Source: Iris pallida
Lineage: Eukaryota; Streptophyta; Magnoliopsida; Asparagales; Iridaceae
Direction: 5' to 3'
DNA length: 64,000 bases
NCBI GenBank assembly: GCA_029216955.1
Contig: JANAVB010003400.1
Coordinates: forward strand, 20,347,988-20,411,987
In this document: positions 22,955-35,346 of the stretch, one piece after another
Layout: each line of letters opens with the position of its first letter
How positions within the stretch are numbered: position 1 is the stretch's first letter
Program-made: the position numbers and the translations under genes
Notes under the pieces: generated by a model
Told to the model about the DNA's origin: nothing
Databases searched by the model: none
What the model saw: the letters and a program-made list of their open reading frames with translations, nothing else

Positions 22955-24977
22955 TTAGCCATTCTCTGCTCGGTCATAGGCATTAGATTTATGTTTTGGA
23001 GCAAAAGTAAAGCCTTCTGGAACATTGCCGAGCAACATCTCAGAGATCCGAACCTGTGAATCAAATGGGGAAGCTTCAATTCCAGATAATAAAATCTCAT
23101 GAATATGCAATTACAGGTGAATGCACACATGCACACCAAACACGCACACATACAGAACCACTTACCCAGTCAGCAGCAGAATCTGACGCCATGAGGGTCT
23201 CAAGATCATCACGGCCAAAATACGTGGGAGGCCTCCAATTTAATTTTTGAGGGATGACATCTAATAGACCGACAGGGATATATCTATACGTGTAACTCAG
23301 CCATTCCAACAGGAAATGTCGTGTTGTCTCTACACCTGTAGGTATCCGGAGTTAGCAACCAAAATGATCAACAAGAAATAGAAAAGCTGTCTTGGAAGTG
23401 ACTCCTTCAAGGACGCACTACATATGAGTTACATATAAAGAAAAAATTTACATTTGCAAAATCTGCAAGATACAGCTTAGTGCAGTCACTGCAGTGCGAA
23501 AGATCTTTATGCTTTCATAGCAAGCAACAACAATAACAACAAAGTCTTTATCCCAAATTTTGGGGTCGGTTGTTTGAATCATTTTCTTCCATTGAGCTCA
23601 ATTAAGGGCCCATGTCCTTTGTAACAAAAAAACAAAAAATCCTACAATCCATGTTCGTTAAGGCATCCTCTAGTCATAGCAGCTCTTCAACAACTATCTT
23701 ATAGCTCGTTATCGGAGTATCTATTGTTTGCAGTTGCACATGTCCAACCACCTAAGTTTTTTCATCTTGTCCTCAATGCACCACCTCTAACTTCTCACGA
23801 CTGCCTCACTTCTTATCGTATCTTTTAATGTATTGTCGCTCATCCATCGTACCATTCTCATTTCGACTACACTCATTTTCTGGACATATTTCTTAATACC
23901 CAATACTATGATCCATACTGCATGGTTGGTATTATAGCGGTCTTATCGTATTTTATTTTCAACTTCAAAGGTATCATTTCAAGTTCAAAGGTATCATGTG
24001 ATAACAAAACATATCATAAGTACTCCTCCATTTCAGCCATACTCTAGTTTCTCCATCATGATCGATAATTGATCATAAATAACTAAATCTTTCACTTTTA
24101 GGTATTACTTGTCCATTTATATGTACTCTTCCTCATTTCTCTTGACTTTTCATTGAAGTTACTTTTCATATACTCAGCTTTTTGTCCTAATTTTAAAATT
24201 CTTAGATTCCAAAGTTTCTCTCTATACTTCTATTTTAGCATCATCGGCCAACACAATATCGTCAACAAACATCATACAGCATGAAACCTCCTCCTGAAGC
24301 AAAAAAGATAAAGAATTAGGGCCAATTTGTATTGCAATTACGTATCATGTAGGACTCCATTTGGTCCCAAAATCAAGGCGCAAGCCAAACATTTTATGTT
24401 CCATATGGGCATTCTTTAAACGATCCACCCATTTCGCAACTCAAATAGGTGTTTACCAAAGGCTACCCCAACGAACGTCCCACAGATAAGCGTACGAGCA
24501 AACGGGATGATACATAACTGCAATCCAAAAATGATAGGAGATGGTATATTATCTCATGTAATAGTTCGCACGGTCATCGTAATTCCATCATACATATACA
24601 TAATACTTGATATAGATAGTAGAAGTTTGTTTCTTCTCCATTGTCCATCACATTATCTCCCTTGAACTCTAGTATAAGCTTTATTTGAGTCAACAAAAAC
24701 CATATACAAATCTCTATTTTTCTCTTTAATTTTTTTTTCTATTTATCGTCTTAATAAGTAAATGTCTTTCGTAGCAGATCTCTAGGGCATAAAACCAAAT
24801 TGATTCTCTTAAGTTCTAGTTTATTTTCTTAGTCTTTCCTCAATTACTCTCTCCCACAATTTATGGGATGACTCATAAGCTTTATTCCTCGATAGTTATT
24901 ACCTATGTTCTAAAAGGTGGCCGCCTAGGCAGTGCCTCGGGTGTCCGTCCGATGCCCGCTTAGGCGCCTGCCTAGCG

Positions 24978-25008
<31 letters not shown>

Positions 25009-27893
25009 ACAACCGACTATGCATGTCTTGGGATTTTATGGATTCTTTCCTGCAATCTTTAGTAGATTTTTTTGGATTTTTTTTAATCTTTTTGAACCGC
25101 CTAGATCTAGGCGGCAGGTGCTCGTCCGACTAGTGCCTAGCGCTTTTCACAACCTTGGTTATTACAACTCTATGTATCTTCCTTATTTCTATATATAGGT
25201 AGTATAATACTACTACTCCATTATGCTTTCACAACAAGCCTACAACAATAGTATTCAAACTATGTTGCACCTATGTCACTAGAAAAGAGTTAGTGCCATC
25301 ACTCCTAAATTCTAATTACAGTTGAAATTGGGAGACAGTGCTTGGAGTATCAACTGCTTAATAACCCTTCAGGTTATGTAACTGAATGGGAGTGAAGCGA
25401 TAGTTACCATGATCCATTATACAGCTTTAGCTACCAACTGCTTAATAACATCCTACAGGTGCTTTAGATCATGTAGCTAGCCAGCATGGATACTTGAAAG
25501 CAGAAGATTCATGTCTTCAGTATTATGTACTTGGCTATGCAGATACTTATATATTCAGTATATTAAACGTTCTGTCTACTTTTGAAGTAGCCCTGTCATA
25601 TTGGATCCTAAGGTTCCCATGAAATTATCATATCCTGTATATGATGGCTGCTAATTAACTGATAGGATGGCCTCAAACGAGTCATGTAGCCAACTCCCAA
25701 GAATTGGAACCAAGGTAACATTCGTGTTGTACTTGTACACATGCAAGCACATCGATGCTATTAGATAATTGGGAACTTGTTAGCTGCCATTTAAGGTAAA
25801 ATGATGCTTACATTATGGGTCTTACATTCTTTTCACTGATACATACATGCATTTCCTCATACTATGACTATCACATAATTTAGGAGTCAGGACTATATAG
25901 TGAATATTGATTGAGATAAGTTGTATGCTCATAGTTATTAGAATCAAGAGCAGCCCTGCTGAATCTCGTCCTAGTCAAAGCATCATCATAATGGCATGTG
26001 TTATGTATAGTGTCACCGAATCAACAACTAGGTGGCATGGTCAAGAGGTTACTTGGGTGAAAGAAAAGCACAATTCTAGTAATTGGTAAATTGACGAAAA
26101 GAAAGGCCACATACAATTGTACTAGCTATGTTCTAAATTGGTGAATTCTCCTAACAAGATCTTTCAAAACTCAAATTTGTTATGTTAGGATGTAATAAAA
26201 GTAAAACATGAGTTGTTACTGATTTTGTTGCATAATGGCAGTACAAATGATGAAATCTAGGGCTTCCAGATATATACTAGAAATGTCTTTGGGGGCTTCT
26301 ACATATGTAAAACTGAATTTTAAGGAAATCCTGTACTGTGCTGATATTTCATGAGATGAATAGGGAAACAAGATGACTTGTGGGTGTAAGATTTTCTTTT
26401 TGTTCTTTAAAAGAATAGCCCGTGCACCGCCCCGAGGCTTGATCCCTTGATCGAGAGCCTCCAAGCCAGGGCGGAAATGCCGCTCCCCGCTGACCACTAG
26501 GCACAGGCGGGTTTGGCAAACAAATGATACTTTAGTTTTGCATTAAAGTACACAAAACTTGGTAAGGTGTTATCTGTAAGCAAACAAATGATACTTTAGT
26601 TCTCACAAAGCTCGATTTAAAATTAACAACTTATTATTTTAATTTCTATATGTTTTGAGGTAATTTTCCAAGTCCCGTGCTAGCTTTTGTCACCTTCTAG
26701 TCTAATTTTCATCCATTATTAACTTATATTTTTTTTCTCAACCATATCCATTTAAGTATCATATCTAACCGCTCAATCACTAAAGAGCACAGAGCGGGCT
26801 CCTTGAGAACCCTCATAAAGGAACTTTAGAGGGGTGCCCAGAGAGGAGCTGTGAGCAAACTGTATATTTGAAACTGCTCTAGATCATCAATATGGATTTA
26901 GACATCATATTTTAGTATGAAAATAAGTCATTCTGTTATCAAAAGCAAACCTTTGGCATCAGAGCCCCAATGTTGAAGACCATAGTTTACAAAGTCCTTC
27001 AGAAAATTAAATCGCTCACTGGAAGTAATGTCCCAATGCCTTTGCTCCTTGATTTCAGTGAATATCCAAGGCTGTGAAAGAGAGATTGAACATATCATCA
27101 AACAGAAATAGCAAAGTGGGAAAAAGGAAGAAAACTCAAGAGACAAACCTTAATCAAAGCTCCTCGAGCGATCATGCAAGTAGAAAGTCCAGAGCATTCA
27201 GAAGTGTGTTTATTCCAGTCAGAGTAGGAAAATATATCACCATTCCCTAAAACTTGCAACACATTAGGGGCCTTGGTTGCACATTGATCAATATAGTCCC
27301 AATCAGCAAGCTTGCTGTACCGTTGTTGTCGTGATCTACCATGTACAGTTACTGCACTAGCACCCCAGTCACTAATATCTGCAATGAGAGAATCAACGCG
27401 ATTCCTGCCCTCAAAATATCCTGTCCGCACCTACGCCCAAGAAAAAGATTGGACTCAAACTTCAAGAACTGAGATTCAGTTAAAAAAGATACGGGCCAAA
27501 AAGAAATCAACCAAAATAATATATGAATAGGATGAAAACTTTATCATTTTCCCTGACTTGTGAAAGGATATAAGTGACTACTGTAATACTAAGACCAATG
27601 ACTATAACTTACAAAATTACCTTTACAGTGATAGGTTTGTCAATTGTGCCACTAGCTGCTTGAATGATGCCCTTCATCCTCATGGGCTTCGTAAGTAAGG
27701 AAGAACCAGCACCCTTATTAACAACAATATCAATTGGGCACCCCATATTAATGTCGATGAAGTCAACTTTACATTCCCGATCTATGAGTTCAACAGTGCG
27801 TGCTACAGTATCGGGATAAGACCCACATATCTGCACTCCAAAGATATCTTCTGATGAATGTCTCCTCAGCAATGCCCATTCTGAAGCTTGACC
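22955..27893 (-). CDS. DUS3: tRNA-dihydrouridine(47) synthase 3-like, C-terminal exons
   Basis: DUS3 enzymes use FMN and NAD(P)H to reduce uridine 47 in the variable loop of tRNAs. Five exons are supported: 27621-27893, 27149-27430, 26951-27071, 23166-23335 and 22955-23053 (TAA stop at 22955-22957). All have GT donors and AG acceptors, and phases join cleanly over 945 bp, giving 314 residues. Visible landmarks are the catalytic-cysteine motif INMGCP (Cys 52 of the visible part), [20 protein letters not shown], the FMN-phosphate motif [27 protein letters not shown] and a DUS3-type C-terminus ending near [12 protein letters not shown]. The exon at 27893 has a clear acceptor (GATTAG), so upstream exons (CCCH zinc fingers, start of the barrel) must exist but are not seen up to 64000. 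No frameshift or stop was found in these exons. The 23335-26951 intron holds LINE, MITE and SINE insertions. Confidence 0.9.
23525..25210 (-). mobile_element. RTE-type LINE fragment, antisense
   Basis: The plus strand begins CAACAACAATAACAACAAAG followed by TCCCAAATTTTGGGGTCGG, the complement of the 3' end typical of plant RTE LINEs, which end in TTG-type repeats. Downstream, antisense reverse-transcriptase sequence is recognisable around 23820-24000 and 24240-24280 (GCCAACACAATATCGTCAAC) and again at 24780-24900. The frame is ruined by stops. It is 5'-truncated at an unclear point near 25200 and split by a MITE at 24903-25157. It lies in a DUS3 intron in the same orientation as the gene. Confidence 0.6.
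24903..25157. mobile_element. hAT-like MITE with poly-C tract, inserted in the LINE
   Basis: The 255-bp insert is flanked by exact 8-bp repeats GTTATTAC (24895-24902 and 25158-25165). Its ends, CTATGTTCTAAAAGG and (opposite strand) CAAGGTTGTGAAAAGCG, are imperfect inverted repeats. Inside are inverted GCCTAGGC-type words and a ~30-bp C homopolymer at about 24978-25008. The LINE sequence continues on both sides, so the MITE arrived later. Confidence 0.7.
25211..26390. other. DUS3 intron sequence without recognised feature
   Basis: About 1.2 kb of AT-rich intron. No coding, RNA or bounded repeat signal was found. Confidence 0.5.
26385..26515 (-). mobile_element. tRNA-derived SINE-like element
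   Basis: On the minus strand a TGCCTAGTGGTCAGCGGGG block (A-box-like, near 26482-26500) is followed about 45 bp later by GGATCAAGCC (B-box-like). The element then runs into an A-rich tail (AAAGAACAAAAAGAAAATC). This layout is that of a plant SINE. Target duplications were not resolved. A 21-bp direct repeat (CAAACAAATGATACTTTAGTT) lies just to the right at 26517 and 26580. Confidence 0.5.
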
Positions 27894-28208
27894 CTAATCA
27901 CATTAGAATATCTCAAATCATTCCGGCTTTATGCAGAACATTTTTGAAACTGAAAATTGCAATATACATCCAATATGAAATGGACACTGAAACCATATAC
28001 ATTGACATGTACAAATTCATTTGACATTTTGCCCGTGTGCTTATAGAAAATCCAGGTTAATATATCAATCAAAGATTTTGAATATCAATGAAACTAATAT
28101 CAATATTGTTAAGTGTTATATTAGAGTTATGAGTTAATGGGCTTTAGTCCCACATTGCTTAGAATAATAGGAGAGGAGGCTAGCCTCTCCTATATATATG
28201 TAGTCTCT

Positions 28209-28350
28209 TGTTAAGTGTTATATTAGAGTTATTAGTTATTGGACTTTAGTCCCACATTGCTTAGAGTAATAGGAGAGGAGGCTAGCCTCTCCTATATATA
28301 TGTGTAGTCTCTCTTCAATAAAGAAAACATCTATTTTATTCAATTGTACA
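28209..28350 (+). repeat. 5' LTR of D1
   Basis: 142 bp, TGTTAAGTGTTATATTAGAG at the start and ATTGTACA at the end. It contains an inverted pair GGAGAGGAGGCTAGCC/TCTCC next to a TATATATATG TATA-like box, and AATAAAG as a possible poly(A) signal. Confidence 0.95.
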
Positions 28351-28469
28351 TGGTATCAGAGCCATAGAAGGAAGAAAAAAAAATTCCACAACAAAAAAAA
28401 AAATTCCACAACCCTTCGCCGACACCCCCCTGCTGCCCCCCCCCCCCCCCCCGATCCAGCCCCCCCTGC

Positions 28470-28655
28470 GCGAATCTGCTATGCAGACCCCCGGTTCTCT
28501 CCCCCTTCCCGGATCTGCTGTGCAGACACCCGACTCCCCCACACTCCGGATCTGCGGCACAGACACCCGGCTCCCCCACACCCCGGATCTGCTGTGCAGA
28601 CACCCAGATCTCCCCCCCCCCCACATCCCGGATCTGCTGTGCAGACACCCGGATC
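28470..28655. repeat. 37-bp tandem repeat in D1 leader
   Basis: About five copies of a ~37-bp unit starting GGATCTGCTGTGCAGACACCC lie between the LTR and gag. D2 has a related C-rich leader at about 33470-33620. Frames across it repeat VCTADPG-like words and are not genes. Confidence 0.8.
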
Positions 28656-28982
28656 ATCCACGATGGCTCAAAACCCTAACATTTTCCATCAGCCACCACC
28701 ACACCCTCCGAACCCTAGTTTAAAAAAAGGAAAAAAAAAGAAAAAAAATGTCAGTGGTCCAATGCTTTATTCCTAGATTAAGCCGTTTGGACTTAACAAA
28801 TGATTTTCCTACCCTAATCTTCACATCCAAATCTACACAGAGAATGATCGTGTTTTCTCCTGCGTCCTGACGTGTTTACTTTCTATGTGCGCGACGGTGT
28901 TGACCACGTTTATAGCACATTCGTAAAGTTTGTGTGATTTTTGGGGTTGGAAAGAACTCGCGACGGTTGCTTCCATTTCAGG

Positions 28983-30269
28983 ATGACAGATTCGAAGGCA
29001 GATGATGGTAACGGTGTCAGCAACACGACGAGCACTGGCACGACGATCTCTTCGACTCGCCTTGTCGACCGTCGATTGGACGGTCCAGATGGTTACTCAA
29101 CATGGCGGAAAAAAGTTAAGAAAACACTTCGTAGGATGCGGCTATCTAAATATTTGACTGACAGCCCTCCGGCGACGACTGATCCCACATTTGAACAGTG
29201 GAAGACGGATGATAGTCGACTGTTTACACAGTTGATGAACTCCATGGAACCGTCCGTCGAGGACATGGTACAAAATACGGACACGGTCAAGGAGCTATGG
29301 GAGATCCTAGCAACGGCGTTTGATGGAAAACGAGACTTGTCTCGCATATACGACTCGGTTGTTGGCGTTTATCGAGCAACTCAAAAAGACAAGTCTCATA
29401 AGGACCACTTCCGATCCTTCAAGGCTATGGTGGATGAAATTGATCGTGTTCTTCCTCTGACGGCGGATACCAATGAAGCTCGGGCTCAACGCGAGCAGCT
29501 TCATGTTATGGCATATCTTGCATCTCTCCGTCCTGATGCGGACTCGGCTCGATCCCAGATCATTGCTGGATCTGATGTTCCATCTTTGATGGAGGCCCAC
29601 TTTCGTGTTCTTCGGACCGCAAAGGTGGTTGAGACCACTCCGGGAGATACTCCTGCTGATCGATCTGCCCTTGGTAGCGCTGCTCTTCCTGGCATTCGTG
29701 GTGGACGTGGTGGACGACGAGGTGGTCGGACTTATGGTCGCGATGGCGGACGCGGCAATGGTGGTCGTGATGGGGGACGACTACGAACATGCTTCCACTG
29801 TGGCCAACAGGGACATTTCCGGTGGCAGTGCCCTAAAGCTCCTGTTGCCAATATTACTTCGGATGCTACTGATAATAGCGTTCGTTCGGTTCAGATGAGC
29901 GACGATTCTTACGCTGAATTTCTTGAGTTCCAGGCTCAACATCGTGGTGAAGCATCAACGTCTGGTTCCACAGCCGAATATTCCGCAGCATGCATAGTAA
30001 AACCCAAGCAGTGGATAATTGACTCTGATGCATCCTCACACATGACTAGTGACACAGGTATGATACATGATTATGTACCTGCCCGTCGTGCTTCTGGCAT
30101 TACTGTTGCCAATGGCGGTTCTCTGGCAGTCCGCGGCCGTAGAAGTGCCACTCTTTCTCCCAGAGTGTCAGTTACCTCTGTTCTACTTACTCATGGGAAC
30201 CCGTTCAATTTACTTTCTATCAGTCAACTTACTCGTGAACTTCATTGCTCGGTAACCTTTTTTTCCTGA
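28983..30269 (+). pseudogene. gag: D1 gag and protease
   Basis: This is a copia Gag (nucleocapsid/capsid). I chose the ATG at 28983 because D2 starts at the homologous point (34006), and the frame is open from 28941. The Gag capsid domain (RLVDRRLDGPDGYSTW, about 29065) is followed by a Gly/Arg-rich stretch and a zinc knuckle CFHCGQQGHFRWQC (about 29792). The protease motif reads DSDASSH instead of D-S-G (about 30022), which should kill activity. A T insertion in the T-run near 30258 shifts the frame, and the ORF ends at 30269. In an intact copy this would be one polyprotein with pol. Confidence 0.92.
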
Positions 30270-33167
30270 TAATTGTATTTTTTAGAACCTGACAACTGGA
30301 AAGACTATTGGTAAGGGGCATGTGGCTGGAGGCTTGTACCTGTTTGACGCAACTCCTTCTGTTGTTTGTGCAAGCATGAAACTTGATCCGGTCGAGTTAC
30401 ATTGTCGGTTAGGTCATCCGTCGTCTCCAGTTCTCCAGAAAATGTACCCATCTTTAGCTATTCCCTCTTCTTTTCATTGTGAGCCATGTAGTTTAGCTAA
30501 GCATCATCGGGTTTCTTATCCGGTGAGTCCAAATAATCTTGCAACCGATCCTTTTGAGTTGGTGCATTCTGATATATGGGGACCTTGTCCGACTGAATCT
30601 GTAATAGGTTTTAAGTACTTTGTCACGTTTGTCGATGATTACTCACGTGTCACTTTTATTTATTTAATGAAAAATTGCGCTGAATTATTTAACATCTGGT
30701 GTAACTTTCATGCCGAGATAACTACACAATTTGGTCTTCCAATCAAAACCTTTCGGGGTGACAATGGTCGTGAGTATTTATCTCGTGATCTTGATAAACA
30801 TCTGGCCAGCAACGGCATCATCCACCAAACCTCTTGTGTGTACACACCACAACAAAATGTAGCCGAACGCAAGAATCGTCATTTATTGGAAACAACACGT
30901 GTTCTTATGTTTCAAGCACGTACTCCCAAGAGATTTTGGTCGGATGCGGTCCTTACAGCTTGTTATCTTATTAATCGCATGCCGTCATCAGTTCTCCATG
31001 GTAGCAATCCCTTCTCTAGGCTCTTTCCTGGAAGAGAGTCGTTTCCTCTGCCTCCCCGCATCTTTGGTTGCTTATGCTATGTTCGGGATACCCGATCAAC
31101 CCTTTCTAAATTGGATCCTAAGGCTATACAATGTATTTTTCTTGGGTATCCTAAAGATCAGAAAGGGTATCGGTGTTTCTCTCCTGTCTTAAAGCGATAT
31201 TTTTTCACTCGGGATGTTACCTTTGACGAAACAAAATTTCCTCCGTTCCCCCAATCAACAGGTCCGGCTCCCCTGATATATCCCGAAAAAGATTTTTTGT
31301 TGTTTCCTCCTCAAACACAACAACCTCCCGTACGGATGCCCTCCCTTACCGAGCCAGTCTCCCAGGATGATGGTCCACATACACCGATTCAGCCATTAAC
31401 GACATCAACCACAGAATCTTCCTCCTCTGGTTCCACCAGTAGCTCCGGCTCCAGTGAGTTGCCTCCATCTGTCCCTCCAGCAGCTCCACCAATTCCGCAG
31501 CAGCTCCGGCGATTCCGCCTCCAGAACGTCCTCGTCGTGCATGTCGAGATCATCCCTTGTATGTTAACAACTACAAAGGACTTACCAGTCACACTCAAGT
31601 CTCTGGTAGCTACTATTGATAGGATTCAGATCTCCAAGACCGCTGAGGAGGGTCTCTGACATCCTGGTTGGCGTGATGCTATGCACGAGGAGACGAAGGC
31701 TCTCTAGGAGAATCATACCTGGGACTTAGTCGATCTACCTCATGGTAAACAGGCAGTCGGCTGCAAATGGGTGTTCACGATTAAGGTAAAACCGGATGGC
31801 ACTCTTGACCGATTGAAAGCTCGTCTGGTGGCCAAAGGTTACTCTCAAACCTATGGTGAGGATTACTTCGAGACTTTTTCTCCTGTGGCCAAAATAACGT
31901 CCGTTCGTGTCCTCATGGCCTTGGCCATTCGCTATGAATGGCCTTTACTTCAACTCGATATAAAGAATGCTTTCCTCCACGGGGATCTTGCTGAAGAAGT
32001 ATATGTGATGCAACCTCCCGGGTTCGTTGCAAGGGAGGGTAAGGTGTGTCGTCTAAGGAAGGCCCTCTATGGCCTGAAACAATCACCTCGTGCATGGTTT
32101 GGTAGATTTACACAGGTGGTTACTCAATTTGGAATGTGTCAGTCGAAGAAGGACCATTCAATCTTCTATCGACACACATCTGCTGGAAGAATACTTCTTG
32201 GTGTCTACGTTGATGATATTGTAATCACGGGAGATGACATCCAGGGTATTGCAAGTCTCAAAAAGTTTCTTGGAGAACAATTTCAAACCAAGGATATGGG
32301 ATCCTTGAACTATTTCTTGGGCATTGAAGTCACACGGGGTAAGCGGAACATTGTAATGTCTCAAAGAAAATATGTACTGGATATACTAAATGATGCAGGC
32401 ATGATGCAAGCAAAGGGAGCAAACTCACCTATGGATCCAGGGGCAAAATTACTCCCAGACGAAGGGGTCCTGATGACCAATCCAGATCAGTATCGTCGAG
32501 TGGTTGGAAAACTCAACTACTTGGCAGTCATGACGCGTCCGAATATTTCTTTTGCAGTAAGCGTGCAAGTAGATTCATGGCTTCTCCAAGGGTTCCACAC
32601 TGGCAGGCAGTTCTCAGAATTTTGTATTATCTAGTAAAGAATCCAGAAAAAGAAATTCGAATAGAGAATAACGGATACACACGCATTGAGTGTTTTACTG
32701 ATGCTGACTGGGGGGCAAGTTCGATAGATAGACGGTCTACATCTGGCTACTCAGTATTTGTTGGCGGAAATCTAGTATCATGGAAAAGTAAGAAACAAAG
32801 TGTGATAGCACGCTCAAGCTCGGAAGCAGAATATCGAGCTATTGCTCATGGCACGTCAGGGATATTATATATGAAGCATCTTCTACAAGAATTGGGAGAA
32901 GACGCAGGATCTCAAGTGGCAGACCTAAGGTGTGATAACCAATCTGCTATTCACATTACCATCAATCCAGTATTTCATGAACGGACGAAGCATATTGAAA
33001 TTGACATTCATTTTGTTCGTGATGAATATACAAAAGGAGTGGTAAAGTTTCAACATGTGCAGACCGGCGACCAGATAGCTGATGTCTTCACAAAGCCTCT
33101 TCTGGGTCCCCGGGTTCAATTTTTATGTAACAAGCTGGGCATGATTGACATCTATGCTCCAGCTTGA
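30270..33167 (+). pseudogene. pol: D1 pol: integrase, reverse transcriptase, RNase H
   Basis: A TAG near 30282 follows the frameshift, then an open stretch from about 30322 carries the GAG-pre-integrase zinc site (HCRLGH, CEPCSLAKHH) and integrase DDE core (SDIWGP, FRGDNGREY, AERKN). One Gly before AERKN is lost by an in-frame 3-bp deletion. Stops at 31657-31659 (TGA for CGA in D2) and 31705-31707 (TAG for CAG) precede the reverse transcriptase, whose catalytic YVDD is at 32206. A 1-bp deletion near 32562 changes frame into RNase H (FTDADWGAS, SSSEAEYRA), ending at 33167. Most breaks are C-to-T changes. Confidence 0.93.
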
Positions 33168-33174
33168 GGGAGGG

Positions 33175-33316
33175 TGTTAAGTGTTATATTAGAGTTATTA
33201 GTTATTGGGCTTTAGTCCCACATTGCTTAGAGTAATAGGAGAGGAGGCTAGCCTCTCCTATATATATGTGTAGTCTCTCTTCAATAAAGAAAACATCTAT
33301 TTTATTCCATTGTACA
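33175..33316 (+). repeat. 3' LTR of D1
   Basis: Identical in length to the 5' LTR. It follows the polypurine tract TTGAGGGAGGG at 33164-33174. Confidence 0.95.
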
Positions 33317-34005
33317 TCTCTCATCAATAATAATCATCTCATTATTTTCATTCTACATGGTATCAAAGCCAAAACCCTAGCCGTCACCCACCACTCTCCC
33401 TCTCTCCACAAAACCCTAATCTCCACACACACAAAACCCTAATCGTCACCCCGCCCTCCCCCTTCTCGGTGCTGCCCCCCCTTCCCGGACCTGCTGCCGC
33501 ACCTTCCCCCCTCCCAAACCTGCTGCCCCCCTCTGTCAGAACCCCCCTTCCAGGACCTGTTGCCGCACCTCCCCCCCCCTTCCCGACCTGCTGCCCCCCC
33601 CCCCCCGCCCCCTGTCAACCTCCCCCCATGCCTCCAATCCCTAACCCTCTCCTTCCATCAGCCGCCACCCACTCCCTCCAAACCCTAGTTTAGTTTCTTA
33701 AAAAAAAATTCATTGTTGGAATTCTCAGAGGAAAAACATTTGTTGGAACCTCTACCCATCAATGCTGAAAATTTAACAAAGAGCACACATATGGTTTGTT
33801 GTGCATGAATCTTTGTTTCTTTTCTTTGATCTTCACACCAGGATCTATCAGAGGTTACCATGGGTTCTCTCTCTGTCCTACCATGTGATCCACACTCTCT
33901 ACTTTCTATACACGTATGCCGGTTCTGGCTCCGTTTTTAGCGCATTGGCAGAGTTGCTGTGTTTATCAAGTGGAAAGAACAAATCGACAGTCGAATCTCT
34001 GATAA

Positions 34006-35346
34006 ATGGCAGACTCTACAGCGAATAGCAGTACCACAGATACTAGTGTCAGCAACACACTAGCGGGCACTAGCACGACGATTTCCTCCATTCGACTTGT
34101 CGATCGACGGTTGGAAGGGCCAGAGGGCTACTCGACATGGAAAAAGAAGGTCGAGAAGACACTTCGAGGAATGCGGTTGTCCAAACATCTGACTGACAAT
34201 TCTCCAGCAGATGATGATCCCATCTTTGAGCAATGGGAGACATATGACAGTCAACTGTTTACACAGTTGATGAATTCCATGGAACCATCAGTGGAAGACA
34301 TGGTTCAAAATACGGACTCCGTGAAGGAGTTATGGGAAATGTTGGCGGCGGCGTTTGATGGTAAACGCGATTTGTCTCGTATCTATGACTCGGTCGTTGG
34401 TGTGTACCGAGCAAATCAAGGAGACAAATCTCATAAAGACCATTTTCGGGCCTTCAAGGCTATGACGGATGAGATCGACCGCGTATTACCTCTTATGTCG
34501 GATATTAATGAAGCACGGGCTCTACATGAGCAGCTTCAGGTCATGGCTTATCTCGCCTCTCTCCGTCCTGATGCGGACTATGTTCGTTCTCAGATTATTG
34601 CTGGATCTGATGTACCGTCCCTGTTGGAAGCACACTATCGTGTCCTTCGGGCTGCCAAAGTCGTTGAGACCACTCTGGGTGATACTCCTACTGATCATTC
34701 TGCTCTCGGGGCCGCTCGAACAGGATTTCATGGTGGTCGTGACGGCCGACGGGGTGGCCGTAATGCTGGTCGTGATGGAGGACGGGACAATGGCGGTCGT
34801 GATGGAGGAAGACTGTGCACATGCTTTAACTGTGGTCAGCTTGGCCATTTCTAATGGCAATGCTCTAAATCACCTGCTGCTAATATCACCACTGATGCTC
34901 CTGATGATGGTGTCCGATCTATTCAGATGACTTCAGACTCATATACAGAGTTCCTTGATTTCCAAGCTCAATGTCGTGGTGAAGCATTCACGTCTGGTTC
35001 CACAGCCGGATACTCAGCCGCGTGCATAGTGAAATCCAAGCAATGGGTAATTGAATCAGGTGCATCCTCTCACATGACTGGTGACGCAAGTATGATACAT
35101 GATTATGTACCTGTATGTCGTGCTTCGGGCATTACTGTTGCCAATGGCGGTTCCCTGACAGTTCGAGGCCGTGGAAGTACCAATCTTTCTTCCGGACTGT
35201 CACTCAATTCTGTACTGCTTACTCCTAGGAACTCGTTCAGTTTAATTTCTATTAGTCAAATTACTCGTGAACTACATTGCTCGGTAACGTTTTTTCCTGA
35301 TGGTTGTGTTTTTTCAGGACCTGAAAACTGGGAAGACTATCGGTAA
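34006..35346 (+). pseudogene. gag: D2 gag and protease
   Basis: The start at 34006 aligns with the D1 start. The capsid domain is intact to 34851, then a TAA at 34852-34854 falls within the zinc knuckle (CFNCGQLGHF, then stop). The frame resumes unchanged. The protease motif reads ESGASSH, so the catalytic Asp is replaced by Glu (about 35053). A T-run expansion near 35313 shifts the frame before the pre-integrase domain. Confidence 0.9.

Larger units (their letters stand above)
28209..33316 (+). mobile_element. Element D1: Ty1/copia retrotransposon nested in D2's 5' LTR
   Basis: A full-length 5108-bp element. LTRs 28209-28350 and 33175-33316 are both 142 bp with two differences by eye. Exact TSD TCTCT is at 28204-28208 and 33317-33321. 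The primer site TGGTATCAGAGCC at 28351 is complementary to initiator Met-tRNA. The order gag, protease, integrase, reverse transcriptase, RNase H is the copia order. The very short LTRs and the gag type are shared with D2 and D3, so the three are one family. Confidence 0.96.

Noticed and set aside
23933..24020. Repeated TTCAACTTCAAAGGTATCAT phrase as a regulatory motif
   Set aside because: It is a short duplication within the antisense RTE LINE sequence.
28336..28723. Small cysteine-containing ORFs near 28.5 kb
   Set aside because: They come from the 37-bp leader repeat of D1 and are open in several frames.
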